From positions 191,548-255,547 of the forward strand of contig CBDIHP010000037.1 of the NCBI GenBank assembly GCA_965279195.1: DNA of 64,000 nucleotides, read 5' to 3'. Each line of letters opens with the position of its first letter. Within the stretch, counting starts at the first letter, position 1. Positions 35,340 through 44,012 of the stretch are shown here, piece after piece. The translations under genes and the position numbers were made by a program. This DNA comes from CBDIHP01 sp965279195 (lineage in GTDB: Bacteria; Planctomycetota; Planctomycetia; Isosphaerales; Isosphaeraceae). Below the pieces are notes generated by a model. It did no database searches. It saw nothing but the letters and a program-made list of their open reading frames with translations, and had not been told where the DNA came from.

Positions 35340-36413
35340 CTAAACGACGAGGCTGGGGTTGGAGAATTCTTTCAGCGGGAGGTCGATCGGGGTGAGGTGC
35401 CGCGAGCTGCGGGCGACGGCCTCGGTGAACTGCATGTACTGGAGGCCGGCCTCGAAGGTCGTCCGGCGCACGGGGCGTTCGCCGCGGATGGCGCCGATGA
35501 ACTCGGCCTCCACCTCCCAGCCGCCCTGGGGGTGGTCGGGGATCGGGAGCAGTTGCATCGGCTCGCCCCGACGGGCGGCCCGGATGCGGTCGCCGGTGAG
35601 GTCGTAGACGAGCGAGCCCTCGTCGCCGTAGAGGGCGATCCGGGATCCGGCGTCGTGCCAGAGGACGCCGCTGAGGCGGTAGAGGCCCCGGGCGTTCTCG
35701 GGCAGGACGGTGATGACCTGCACGCTGTCCGGGGTCCCCGCGCGGACGGGTTCGCCGGTGGCCAGGTCGGTGCGGGTGGGGATCAGGGTCGAGCCCAGCG
35801 CGATGACCTTCCTCGGCTGCGGGACCCAGCGGCTCAGGGTCTCATGAAGGATCCCGAGCGTGAGCATGTTGAAGCCCGAGTAGCGGGTCACCTGCCGCCA
35901 GTGGAGCGGGGTGTTCGGGTCGGCGAGGTCGGTGTTCAGCCCTTGCACGAAGACCTCGCGGAGTTTGCCGAGGTTGCCGTTTGCGATCCACTCGCGGACG
36001 GTGTCGTCGCCCGACAGGCCGAGCGGCGAGGGGACGATCATGGCGGTGGGGCCCGGGTGCTCGCGGGCCTTTTCGAGCATCCGCGCGGCCTCGCGGGTGT
36101 TCATGGCCATGCGGGCCTGGGTCAGGACATGCTTGCCGGCGTCGAGGGCGGCGAGGGTGATCGGGCAGTGCAGAAAGGGCCATGTGCCGATCAGAACGGC
36201 GTCGACGTCGGGGTCGTCGATGAGGTCTTCCCAGTTGACGTGGACCTTGGGGATCCCGAATTCCATGGCCACCCGGCGCGAGGAATCGCGATGGCGGTTG
36301 CAGACGGCCACGACGCGGACACCCGGGATGGCCCGGAAGCCGGGGAGGTGCCTGGACCGGGCGACCTGGCCCGCCCCGACGATGCCGACCCGGATCTCGT
36401 CTGCCCGGCTCAT
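35340..36413 (-). CDS. Gfo/Idh/MocA-like oxidoreductase with altered EKP motif
   Basis: 357 residues; CGGAGG lies upstream of the ATG. A normal Rossmann start (IRVGIVGAGQVARSRHLPGF) and C-terminal domain are present. At the place of the EKP catalytic motif the sequence is LTQARMAMN (Gln99-Ala-Arg101), so the usual Lys is missing. The later conserved His region reads MLTLGILHETLSRWV. It may bind NAD(P) without normal dehydrogenase chemistry, or use another residue. It is convergent with the ABC permease and divergent from the small secreted protein at 36528. Confidence 0.85.
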   Translation of the reverse strand: MSRADEIRVGIVGAGQVARSRHLPGFRAIPGVRVVAVCNRHRDSSRRVAMEFGIPKVHVNWEDLIDDPDVDAVLIGTWPFLHCPITLAALDAGKHVLTQARMAMNTREAARMLEKAREHPGPTAMIVPSPLGLSGDDTVREWIANGNLGKLREVFVQGLNTDLADPNTPLHWRQVTRYSGFNMLTLGILHETLSRWVPQPRKVIALGSTLIPTRTDLATGEPVRAGTPDSVQVITVLPENARGLYRLSGVLWHDAGSRIALYGDEGSLVYDLTGDRIRAARRGEPMQLLPIPDHPQGGWEVEAEFIGAIRGERPVRRTTFEAGLQYMQFTEAVARSSRHLTPIDLPLKEFSNPSLVV

Positions 36414-36527
36414 GGTCGTGACCTCCGAAGGGCGGATGTCCGGCGGCGGCCGGTCCGGGCTTCCGCGATCCCCACCCGCATTCTACGATGGCCGGGAATG
36501 ACGACCACGACCCGCGAGGCGAACGCC

Positions 36528-37043
36528 ATGCGACGCTCCCATCCCGCCCCTTACCCGATCCTGACCGCGATCTTACTGCTCGCGATGGCGACCGCCGCCC
36601 GCGCGGAGCATGCCAAGATCAACCTGGAGGTCTCCGCGCCGAGGGCGCAGGAGACCGCCTTCGTGGACCAGACCCCGCCGGAATCGGGCAAGAACCCGAG
36701 GCCCGTGCTGAAGTGCAAGGTGGGCGAGCCGGTGAAGGTCCAGTGGATCCTCACCAACGTCTACCCGCACAAGACGCTCCAGAACGTGGTCGTCCACTTC
36801 TTCATCGCCAGGGAGCAAAAAGTCGGCCAGAAGCCCCTGCCCGACCTGAATGTCGAGGACAACGTCGTCGTCGAGACCGCCTTCGAGATGGACTTCAAGC
36901 CCGGCGGGAAGGCCGGGGCGCGTACGACCGTGAACATCGATAAGCCGGGGAATTACCTGATCCGCGTCGAGACCAAGGGGACCCAGAGCGACCACGAGCA
37001 CTTCGCGGCCATCGACCTCGTCGTCGAGCCGCGCAATCCGTGA
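36528..37043 (+). CDS. secreted protein of unknown function
   Basis: 171 residues from ATG 36528, chosen because a Sec signal (PILTAILLLAMATAARA) starts there and GAGGCGA lies upstream; ATGs at 36498 and 36488 (other frame) were rejected. The mature domain looks like a beta sandwich: KCKVGEPVKVQWILTNVYPH, VVVHFFIAREQKVGQKPLPD, and the ending YLIRVETKGTQSDHEHFAAI with several His. The fold resembles fibronectin- or cupredoxin-like modules but no metal site is certain. A hairpin follows. Confidence 0.7.
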   Translation: MRRSHPAPYPILTAILLLAMATAARAEHAKINLEVSAPRAQETAFVDQTPPESGKNPRPVLKCKVGEPVKVQWILTNVYPHKTLQNVVVHFFIAREQKVGQKPLPDLNVEDNVVVETAFEMDFKPGGKAGARTTVNIDKPGNYLIRVETKGTQSDHEHFAAIDLVVEPRNP

Positions 37044-37162
37044 GAAGAAGATTGCTCGTCCGAAGGCTTGAGAATTGAACTGCCAGAACGCCAAGCACGC
37101 GGAGGATACTCGGCTCTGACCTTCGAGTCGCGCCCAGCGCATAGTGGGGGGGACGCTGGCGT

Positions 37163-37190
37163 GCCGTGGTCCCGATGACAGGACCACGGC
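37163..37190. terminator. 10-bp hairpin between convergent genes
   Basis: GCCGTGGTCC (37163-37172) and GGACCACGGC (37181-37190) pair perfectly around an eight-base loop. It lies 14 bases before the stop of the DUF1552 gene and about 120 after the stop of the secreted protein gene, so it may end both. Confidence 0.65.
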
Positions 37191-37203
37191 CACGAACGTG
37201 GGA

Positions 37204-38526
37204 TTACGTCAGGCTCAGCGGCCCGTCGAGGCAGAAGTCGGGGTTGCCGAAGGACTTGACCCGGTGGCCGAAGCCGTGGGCCAGCGACATCAGCAGCCGG
37301 TTGTGGGCGACCTTCTTCTTGGTGTAGTCGAGGCCCCGGCCCATCTTGAAGTCGAGGCCGTTGCCGACCAGGACGAACGGGATGTTGTCGAGCGTGTGCG
37401 AGTTGCCCTTGCCCAGCTCGTTGGTCCAGATGATGAGCGTGTTGTCGAGCAGGGAACCCTTGCCGCCGGGCTCGGGGGTCTCGGCCAGCCGCTTCGCCAT
37501 GTAGGCGACCTGCTCGCAGTACCAGTGGTTGATCTTCGTGAGCTTCTCGACCGACTTCGTGTCGCTGTCGGGGTTGTGGGACAGCTCGTGATGGCCCTCG
37601 TCGACGCCCAGCCACCGCATCCGGGCCTGGCCGACGGAGTTGGTGTACTGGAGGGTCGCGACGCGGGCGAAGTCGGCCGCGAAGCTGTTGACCATCAGGT
37701 CGATCTGGAGCTTGCTGATCTTGGGGATGTTGTCGTTGTCCTTCTTGACCCCCGGCTCGGGCTCGGGCACCGGGTGATCCAGCTCGGCCTTCGCGCCGGC
37801 CTGGAGCTCCTGCTCCATCTCGCGGACGAACGTGGCGTGCTCTTCGAGGAGCTTCCTGTCCTCGCCGCTGACCTTGGTCTCGACCCGGGCCAGGTCCTCG
37901 CGGACCTCGTCGAGGATGCTCTTGAGGCTCTCCTGGTCCTTGAGGCGGCCGTAGAGCTTGTGGAACATCTGGTAGGGGTCGTCGATCGGCGCGACCGGCT
38001 TGTTGGCCCCGTTGTAGACCATGCGGGTCCAGGTGTCGGCGCGGTCGGGGACCATCACGCCGAACTCCAGGGAGCCGAAGCGGGTCCTGGTCTCGGGCTT
38101 CGCCTGGAGCTGGTTGCGGATCTCCTGGTCGATCGAGATGCCGCTGGCCCAGCCGGCCGGGGTGTGCGAGCCGCCCTGGATGTTGCCCGGGAACAGCTCG
38201 ACGCCGGTCAGGAGGCAGCCCATGCCGCGCATGTGGTTGTCGCCGTCGCCCCGGATCTTGTCGCAGACGCCGTGCAGGGTGAGCGTCTTCGACTTGAACG
38301 GCTCAAGCGGCTTGAGGCTCTCCTTGAGGGCCGTGAGCGGGCCCTCGGCGTCGGGCCAGAAGTTCGACGGGATGACGCCGTTGGGGCTGAACATGACGAT
38401 CAGGCGCTGCTTCCTCGCGGCCTGATTGGCGAAGCCCAGGCTCGGCAGGTTGAGCAGGAACGGCAAGGCGGCCGTCCCGATGCCGAGGTCGCGGAGGAAC
38501 TCGCGGCGAGAGGTCGTCTGGGGCAT
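37204..38526 (-). CDS. DUF1552 family protein
   Basis: 440 residues from ATG 38526. The N terminus TTSRREFLRDLGIGTAALPF is a twin-arginine signal. DUF1552 features follow: KQRLIVMFSPNGVIPSNFWP, GDNHMRGMGCLLTG, GGSHTPAGWASGISIDQEI, and later GHHELSHNPDS and NTLIIWTNELGKGNSHT. The family is exported and related to DUF1501 in outline; its enzyme activity is unknown. It lies directly downstream of the DUF1592-type cytochrome gene on the same strand, the usual planctomycete pairing. Confidence 0.93.
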   Translation of the reverse strand: MPQTTSRREFLRDLGIGTAALPFLLNLPSLGFANQAARKQRLIVMFSPNGVIPSNFWPDAEGPLTALKESLKPLEPFKSKTLTLHGVCDKIRGDGDNHMRGMGCLLTGVELFPGNIQGGSHTPAGWASGISIDQEIRNQLQAKPETRTRFGSLEFGVMVPDRADTWTRMVYNGANKPVAPIDDPYQMFHKLYGRLKDQESLKSILDEVREDLARVETKVSGEDRKLLEEHATFVREMEQELQAGAKAELDHPVPEPEPGVKKDNDNIPKISKLQIDLMVNSFAADFARVATLQYTNSVGQARMRWLGVDEGHHELSHNPDSDTKSVEKLTKINHWYCEQVAYMAKRLAETPEPGGKGSLLDNTLIIWTNELGKGNSHTLDNIPFVLVGNGLDFKMGRGLDYTKKKVAHNRLLMSLAHGFGHRVKSFGNPDFCLDGPLSLT

Positions 38527-38614
38527 CGTCGGGGGCTCCGTATCGTCGATCGAATCGTGTTCGGGGCGTGGTCGGGTGTGCGAGGCGGGCGGACTGGGTG
38601 CGGTCGGATCCCTA

Positions 38615-38652
38615 TCTTGAACCATCAACCATCACCCATCAACCATCTCATC
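38615..38652. repeat. single family G end
   Basis: ACCATCAACCATCACCCATC and AACCATCT match one arm of the family G repeats (compare 52667-52690 and 62713-62733). No inverted partner is visible. It lies in the 130-base gap between the DUF1592 and DUF1552 genes. Confidence 0.45.
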
Positions 38653-38656
38653 CGGA

Positions 38657-40999
38657 TTATCGGCTCGCCGTGGTCGTCGGCCGCTCACGGGCGACGGGGA
38701 CGGACCGGGCGAGGATCTCCACGATCAGCTTCCGGATGTGGAACTGGTTCGCGGCGAAGCTCGACCGCAACTCGGCCAGGGAGTCGGGGCCGTAGGCACG
38801 CAGGGGCTGCTTGACGAGGTACTGGAAGAGCTGCTCCACGAAGGCGTCCTGCGCCTCCTCGCTGCGGGCGATGAAGGCGGCGAGGTCGCGGGCGTCCTTG
38901 AACTGGACGCGGTCGCCGGACCGGGCGTCGTAGTGGCCGGTGGCGTCGATGGGCTTGCCCTTCTCGTCCTTGCGGTAGCGGCCGACGGCGTCGAAGTGCT
39001 CCAGGCCGAAGCCCAGCGGGTTGATCATGCTGTGGCACGCCTGGCAGGCGGCGGGCTTCGTCTGGGTGATGACCCGCTCCCTCGTCGTGAGCGACGGGTG
39101 GAGGTCCGGGGCCAGGGGGGCGACGGCGATGGGCGGCGGACGCAACGCCCGGCCGAGCAGGCTCCGCGACACGAATACCCCCCGGTGGATCGGCGAGGTC
39201 GCCCCGGTGTAGGCGTAGGCCGCCAGGAGGTACGGGTGGGTCAAGACCCCCGCCCGGTCGTTGGGCTCGATCGAGACCTTCGCGAAGCCCCCCTTCTCCG
39301 GCGGCTTGGCGCCGTAGTACTTCGCCAGGCGGTCGTTGAGGAAGATCCCGTCGCCCAGGAGGAACTGGCGGAAGTCGGAGGCGTCGCCCCAGACCACGTC
39401 ATCGACGCCGAGTTCGAGCGAGGCCCGCAGGTCGGCGATGAGCTGGGCGTCGAAGCCGGGGAAGGCCTTCGGGTCCTTGGCGATGTCCGGGTGCTGCTCG
39501 ACGTTCAGCCACTGGAGCAGGAACTCGTGGACCTTCGACCGGCCCCGGAGGTCGCCCAGCATCCGCTCGACCTGGGCGGCGATCTGGTCGCGGGTCTTGA
39601 GCTTGCCCTGGGCGGCGGCTTCGAGGAGCGGCTTGTCGGGGAGAGAGTCCCAGACCGCCAGGGCCAGACGGCTGGCGACCTCGTAGCCGTCGGGCTCGCC
39701 GGTGGGGACGTCGTGGTAGAGGAACCTCGGCGACTTGAGGACCAGCAGGGCCACCCGCTTGAGGGCGAGGTCCGGGGTCTTGGCCCCCTGGAACTGGCGG
39801 TCGACGTAGAACGCCTTCTCCTCGGCCGAGAGCGGGCGGCGGAAGGCCCGGTCGGCGAGGCGGCCGGCGAACTCCTTCATCTTGCCCGCGCGGTCGGCCG
39901 TGTCGTCCTTCACGCCGGCCAGCTCGCGGAGCCGGACCGGGTCGGAGATATGGTTGGCGAAGGCGATGGCGGCGTCGGTCGTGGCGTTGTCCCAGGCCTT
40001 CGAGACCGAGGTGCCCCGCTCGTAGCCGATGCTGCGGTCGTCGGGCGGGAACGGGGTCTCGACGACGTAGAGTTCGGGGTTCCGGACCGGCGAGAGGAAC
40101 CGGGCGGGGACGGTCTCGGCTGGGCCGTGGGGCGGCTTCCAGTGGAGCGAGACGAACGCCTTCACCTCGGGCGGCTTCTTGTCCTTGTTCTTGGCCGAGT
40201 CGTCCACGCCCTGCTTGGCCTTGGAGAAGTCCATCCGCAGGGTATACGCCCGGCCGCCCAGGAGCGGGATCGAGGCCTTGAACTCGGTGTCCTTGCCCGA
40301 CTTCACCCAGGCGTCGATCAGCGGGGTCGCGGTGGCATTGACCCACAGCCGCGCGGCGTGGTCGGTCTTGATGATGAAGTCGTAGGTGCCGGTCTCGGGG
40401 GCGTAGACCGAACCCTCCCAGCGGATCGAGAACTCGTGGTCCTCGATCTTGCCAGGCTCGGGCGACTTGACGCCGAAGTCGAAGGCGACGGTCGGGTCGA
40501 GGCGGTCGAGGGCCTTGTCGCCGGAGCGGAACCGTCGGTTCTTGAAGTACTGGCCGGTGAGCCCCTGCTTCGAGCGGTCCCAGTTCGCCTGGCCCCGGAA
40601 GCCGCCGACGAGGTCGGCGACGGCGTTGCGGTACTGGCGGACGGTCAGCCTGGCCATCTCGACCCGCGCGGGCCTGTTCTTGGCCTGGGCGAGCCGGGAG
40701 TAGAAGGTCTCGTGGATGTAGGCGGCGACCTTCTCGGCCTCCTCGGGCTTGAGGGAGCCGGGGTCGTCCTCGGGCATGGTCTTGGCGATCTGCTTCGCGA
40801 GCTGGCCGACGGTGCGGTCGCCGATGAGCGGCTTCTTGTATTCCTTCGACCCCTCGCCGGCGGGCCCGTGGCACCGGACGCAGGCATCCTTATAAATGGC
40901 GGCGCCGTCGCGGTCGGCGGCGAGCGTCGGGGTGGCTAGGCCAAGGAAAGCCATCAGGCCGAGGGGCAGCCTGGATCGGGTCGGGGCGGGCGTGTTCAT
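38657..40999 (-). CDS. DUF1592/DUF1588/DUF1585 cytochrome c-type protein with PA14 domain
   Basis: 780 residues with a Sec signal (LMAFLGLATPTLAA). An N-terminal haem c site is CVRCHGPAGEG (Cys40, Cys43, His44). A DUF1587-type block follows, then a PA14-like domain at ~175-300 (QGLTGQYFKNRRFRSGD to GRAYTLRMDFSKAKQG). After that come DUF1595 (AFRRPLSAEEKAFYVDRQFQ), DUF1592, DUF1588 with CQACHSMINPLGFGLEHFD, and DUF1585 at the end. The PA14 domain suggests glycan binding, the haem suggests electron transfer. It acts outside the cytoplasm, probably with the adjacent DUF1552 protein. Confidence 0.93.
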   Translation of the reverse strand: MNTPAPTRSRLPLGLMAFLGLATPTLAADRDGAAIYKDACVRCHGPAGEGSKEYKKPLIGDRTVGQLAKQIAKTMPEDDPGSLKPEEAEKVAAYIHETFYSRLAQAKNRPARVEMARLTVRQYRNAVADLVGGFRGQANWDRSKQGLTGQYFKNRRFRSGDKALDRLDPTVAFDFGVKSPEPGKIEDHEFSIRWEGSVYAPETGTYDFIIKTDHAARLWVNATATPLIDAWVKSGKDTEFKASIPLLGGRAYTLRMDFSKAKQGVDDSAKNKDKKPPEVKAFVSLHWKPPHGPAETVPARFLSPVRNPELYVVETPFPPDDRSIGYERGTSVSKAWDNATTDAAIAFANHISDPVRLRELAGVKDDTADRAGKMKEFAGRLADRAFRRPLSAEEKAFYVDRQFQGAKTPDLALKRVALLVLKSPRFLYHDVPTGEPDGYEVASRLALAVWDSLPDKPLLEAAAQGKLKTRDQIAAQVERMLGDLRGRSKVHEFLLQWLNVEQHPDIAKDPKAFPGFDAQLIADLRASLELGVDDVVWGDASDFRQFLLGDGIFLNDRLAKYYGAKPPEKGGFAKVSIEPNDRAGVLTHPYLLAAYAYTGATSPIHRGVFVSRSLLGRALRPPPIAVAPLAPDLHPSLTTRERVITQTKPAACQACHSMINPLGFGLEHFDAVGRYRKDEKGKPIDATGHYDARSGDRVQFKDARDLAAFIARSEEAQDAFVEQLFQYLVKQPLRAYGPDSLAELRSSFAANQFHIRKLIVEILARSVPVARERPTTTASR

Positions 41000-41303
41000 G
41001 GGGAGAGTCCATCCAACACGGCGGGGCGGGCTCGGCAGGAAAGCCTGGCGGCTTCGACGATTCGGGCGGGTCGCCCGGGGCGGGGAGGGGTGTCCGGGGC
41101 GCGGGGACGCACCGATCGCCACTCTCTTATCGAGTGTAGGCGGTCGGGCCTTCGCGGTAAACAAGGAAACCGCCGGATTGGTTGGTCGGATGGGGCCATT
41201 CGGGCAAAGGCGATCGGTTTGGGCTTGTAAATCGGGAGCCGGGAGGGATAATCGTACTCTTTTCCGCGATCGTCGAAGCCAGTCGGTCCTGAGGGAGAGC
41301 GCC

Positions 41304-41504
41304 GTGGGTGTCCCAAAGAGAAGGAAGTCCAAGTCCGCTAAGGGAATGCGTCGCAGTCACGATGCGCTCGTCGCCCCGGCGTTGAACATCTGCCCGCAGT
41401 GCAAGCTCGCCGTTCCGCCGCACAAGGTCTGCGAACTGGTCGAGGAATGCGGCAACATTCAGCGGTCCAAGCCGCACAACCCGGTGGCCAAGGAAAAGGT
41501 CTGA
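41304..41504 (+). CDS. rpmF: ribosomal protein bL32
   Basis: 66 residues from GTG 41304, preceded by GAGGGAGA. The basic start MGVPKRRKSKSAKGMRRSHD is characteristic of bL32. The zinc-binding knuckle begins normally with CPQC but continues VCELVEECG, so the second pair is C-x5-C where C-x2-C is usual; deleting LVE would restore it. The C-terminal tail (NIQRSKPHNPVAKEKV) is longer than in common forms. It is a component of the large ribosomal subunit. rpmB follows after about 160 bases. Confidence 0.9.
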   Translation: MGVPKRRKSKSAKGMRRSHDALVAPALNICPQCKLAVPPHKVCELVEECGNIQRSKPHNPVAKEKV

Positions 41505-41664
41505 GGCCCCCGAGCCGGTGGCCGGAGCCGACCCTGTCGTCTGCTCCTCGACGGTCCGCCACCCTCGCCGTGAGGCGCGGTCGCACGGATCCGCCCCACC
41601 ACTTTCACGGCTCCGGTCCTCGCACGCACGATCCAAGTCGAACGCTCGTCAGGAGTCTCGTCCC

Positions 41665-41985
41665 ATGGGACGTCAGTGTGAAGTGAGCGGCAAGAAGACC
41701 GCCTTCGGCAACCACATCACCCGTCGCGGCAAGGCCAAGTACCTCGGCGGCGTCGGCATCAAGACCACCGGCTGCAGCCGCCGGACCTTCAAGCCGAATC
41801 TCCAGCGCATCCATATCTGGCTGCCCAACGGCACCACGCGCTGGGTCCAGGTCGCCACCTCGGTCATCCGCTCCGGCGTCCTCACCCTCGAGGTCGACGG
41901 CAAGGAGAAGACCTTCCCGCTCATCAAGGCCAGCAAGGGCAGCGCCAAGGCCCGGGCCGAACTCAAGAGCCTGTTCCCGATCTGA
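41665..41985 (+). CDS. rpmB: ribosomal protein bL28
   Basis: 106 residues, start ATG 41665 with AGGAG upstream. The signature opening MGRQCEVSGKKTAFGNHITR and the core RRTFKPNLQRIHIWLPNGTT are those of bL28. It is longer than the ~60-80 residues of many bacteria, through an insert before the core and a C-terminal extension (FPLIKASKGSAKARAELKSL). Like L32 it is part of the large subunit, so this pair is a housekeeping anchor. A strong hairpin follows its stop. Confidence 0.93.
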   Translation: MGRQCEVSGKKTAFGNHITRRGKAKYLGGVGIKTTGCSRRTFKPNLQRIHIWLPNGTTRWVQVATSVIRSGVLTLEVDGKEKTFPLIKASKGSAKARAELKSLFPI

Positions 41986-42561
41986 TCGAATCGAAGCCGA
42001 TCGGAACCGCTCCCCGAAACACGGCACCCCCGCGTCTCCCGGCTCTCACCGGGAGGCTCGGGGGCTTGCCACTTTGGGGTGCGGCAGTTCTGCTGCCCCT
42101 TTTCAAAAATACGGGAACAAACCCAATCGCCCCTCGATCCCCTCTCATCCATCCCCAATTTCGCCAGAATCCATTTTACGAAACGAAGCCAATTTGCCAT
42201 AAAGCAATGGGATTTCAGGGCTTAACGATCAACACTCCGTAAGTCACCTGAAGCGTGCGAAATGCCAAAGAACGTGGGAGATCAGTTGGTTCGAGTTGTC
42301 CATATTGACTATTCGGCCTAGATTTCCCAAATTCAAGTCGCGTTGATGATTTCCAACGTCATCCTGCCGGATGCAGACATCGATCCGAAGGCATGGCAAG
42401 GCGCGTCGTTCGACCCCGTCGGTGGGCCGGACGGGCCGCGTCCGAACCCCACTCGACCGGGAGGTGGTCGGGGGGCGTGGAATTTGGATCGAATATCGGG
42501 TCGGATCGCCCGAATCCTCGGTAGGTTGATCGGAATCCCCTCCCCACCGCAGAGGTTGGCC
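41986..42561. other. 576-base gap after rpmB, no confident gene
   Basis: It opens with two hairpins that should end the rpmB transcript (separate entry). After about 42110 the sequence is notably less GC-rich than its surroundings. An ATG at 42343 is in frame with the pseudogene that follows but reads as a Pro/Gly-rich N terminus and lacks a ribosome site, so I prefer the GTG at 42562. No tRNA or other RNA is recognisable. Confidence 0.45.
42027..42103 (+). terminator. double hairpin terminator after rpmB
   Basis: CTCCCGG (42036-42042) pairs with CCGGGAG (42049-42055), flanked by CCCCCG and CGGGG. A second small stem GGCAG/CTGCC follows at about 42080-42095, ending in CCCCTTTT. The T run makes the second one a plausible intrinsic terminator. 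Confidence 0.6.
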
Positions 42562-43054
42562 GTGAACGAAGCCCCGTTGCAACTGGTCACGATGATCGCC
42601 TCTGGCGCGGTCGGATGTGGCGTGATCGCGATCATCGGCGGGTTCCTCCATTACCGTCGCGAGCGATTGCTCACGCACAGCCGAGCGGATGAAGGCGCTC
42701 GAACTGGGGCGGGAGTTCCCCGATGACCCCAAGGTGGCGCAGATGCGGGTCCTGATGGGGCAGGATTCCAAGGGGAAGTCCGATGAAGGGCCGGCGTCGA
42801 GCCAGTGTTACTCGACGGCGTTCTGGGTCGCGTTCTGGGGATTCGTCACCATCGGCGGGGTGGTCCGGGCGGACGTCCCGGTCGTGATCCCGATCCTGAT
42901 GGCGTTGGGCGTGGCGGCGATCGGCGTGGTGTCGATGATCTGCGGGACAGTCCTGGCGCAGAAGGAGATGGAGCGGCAGGACGCCCAGGCGAGGAGTTTC
43001 CAGAAGCCCGTCTACGAGCCCGACGCCTTCGACGTGGTCGGCTCGCGGGGCTGA
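42562..43054 (+). pseudogene. small membrane protein broken by a +1 frameshift
   Basis: From GTG 42562 (AGAGG upstream) the frame reads MNEAPLQLVTMIASGAVGCG and a first membrane helix to HYRRERLLTHS. It then runs out of frame at 42681-42682. Removing one C there restores HSERMKALELGREFPDDP, a stretch common in small planctomycete membrane proteins, and leads into the second and third helices (FWVAFWGFVTIGGVV and VVIPILMALGVAAIGVVSMI) and the stop at 43054. The two halves are therefore one gene of about 160 residues, either really broken or with a sequencing insertion. Function unknown. Confidence 0.7.
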
Positions 43055-43092
43055 CCCCGGCACTGGCCCGCCCTGCTCGACCTGATACACTG

Positions 43093-43130
43093 GTCGCCGA
43101 TCGGCCCGGGATCCCGGGTCGGTCGGCGAC
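43093..43130. terminator. long hairpin before proC
   Basis: GTCGCCGATCGGCCCGGGA (43093-43111) is nearly the reverse complement of the adjacent 43112-43130, giving a stem of about 17 bp with a minimal loop and one mismatch. It lies 38 bases after the frameshifted gene and 30 before the proC start, so it could be a terminator or a leader structure. Confidence 0.5.
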
Positions 43131-43160
43131 TTCGCGTTTCCGGGCCGGAAGGACGAGACG

Positions 43161-43994
43161 ATGGCGGCTGCTCCGAACGTGCGATGGGGGTTCATCGGGT
43201 CGGGCAAGATGGCGACGGCCCTGGTCCAGGGGATGATCCGCGCCGGGACCGCGTCGCCGGGCTCGATCGTCGCCAGCGACCCCTACCCCGGTGCGCGCGA
43301 GGCCCTGGCCAGTTCGTCGGGCATCCGCGCGACCGACTCGAACGCCGAGGTCGCCCGCGAGTCCGACGCGATCGTCCTGGCGGTGAAGCCGCAGAGCATG
43401 CCCGCCGTGATGGCCGAGCTGGCGGGGCACCTCGAATCCCGGCACCTGGTGATCTCGGTCGCGGCCGGCGTCTCGCTGGGCACGATGGCCCACGCGCTCG
43501 GCGGTCAACATCGCCTGATCCGGGTCATGCCGAACACCCCCGCGCTCGTGGGCGAGGGGGCCGCCGCGTACTGCCTCGGCGCCCGCGCCACGCCCGAGGA
43601 TGAGGAGGTCGTACGCAGTTGCCTGGCGGCCGTCGGCCGGGCGGTGGCCGTGCCCGAGACGATGCTCGACGCGGTGACCGGGCTGTCGGGCTCGGGGCCC
43701 GCGTTCGTCTACGCGATCATCGAGGCCCTCTCCGACGGCGGCGTCCGGGTCGGCCTGCCGCGCGACGTGGCGACGCAACTGGCCGCGCAGACGGTCCTGG
43801 GCGCGGCGAAGATGGTCCTCGAAACCGGCCTGCACCCCGGCGCGCTCAAGGACCAGGTCACCAGCCCCGGCGGCACGACCATCGCCGGCCTGCACGCCCT
43901 GGAGCGAGGCGCCCTGCGAGGGACGTTGATGGACGCCGTCGAGGCCGCCACGAAGCGCTCCGCCGAACTCGCCGCCCAGGCCGCGCGATCGTGA
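43161..43994 (+). CDS. proC: pyrroline-5-carboxylate reductase
   Basis: 277 residues. The N-terminal Rossmann fold has WGFIGSGKMATALVQGMI, the NADPH loop, and AVKPQSMPAVMAEL. The middle holds RVMPNTPALVGEGAAA, and the C-terminal dimerisation domain has the family signature GLSGSGPAFVYAIIEALSDG and QVTSPGGTTIAGLHALE. Length is normal. It reduces pyrroline-5-carboxylate to L-proline in the cytoplasm, the last step of proline synthesis. Other proline genes are not nearby. A family C repeat follows. Confidence 0.96.
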   Translation: MAAAPNVRWGFIGSGKMATALVQGMIRAGTASPGSIVASDPYPGAREALASSSGIRATDSNAEVARESDAIVLAVKPQSMPAVMAELAGHLESRHLVISVAAGVSLGTMAHALGGQHRLIRVMPNTPALVGEGAAAYCLGARATPEDEEVVRSCLAAVGRAVAVPETMLDAVTGLSGSGPAFVYAIIEALSDGGVRVGLPRDVATQLAAQTVLGAAKMVLETGLHPGALKDQVTSPGGTTIAGLHALERGALRGTLMDAVEAATKRSAELAAQAARS

Positions 43995-44012
43995 ATCGGT
44001 AGACAATCGCTC

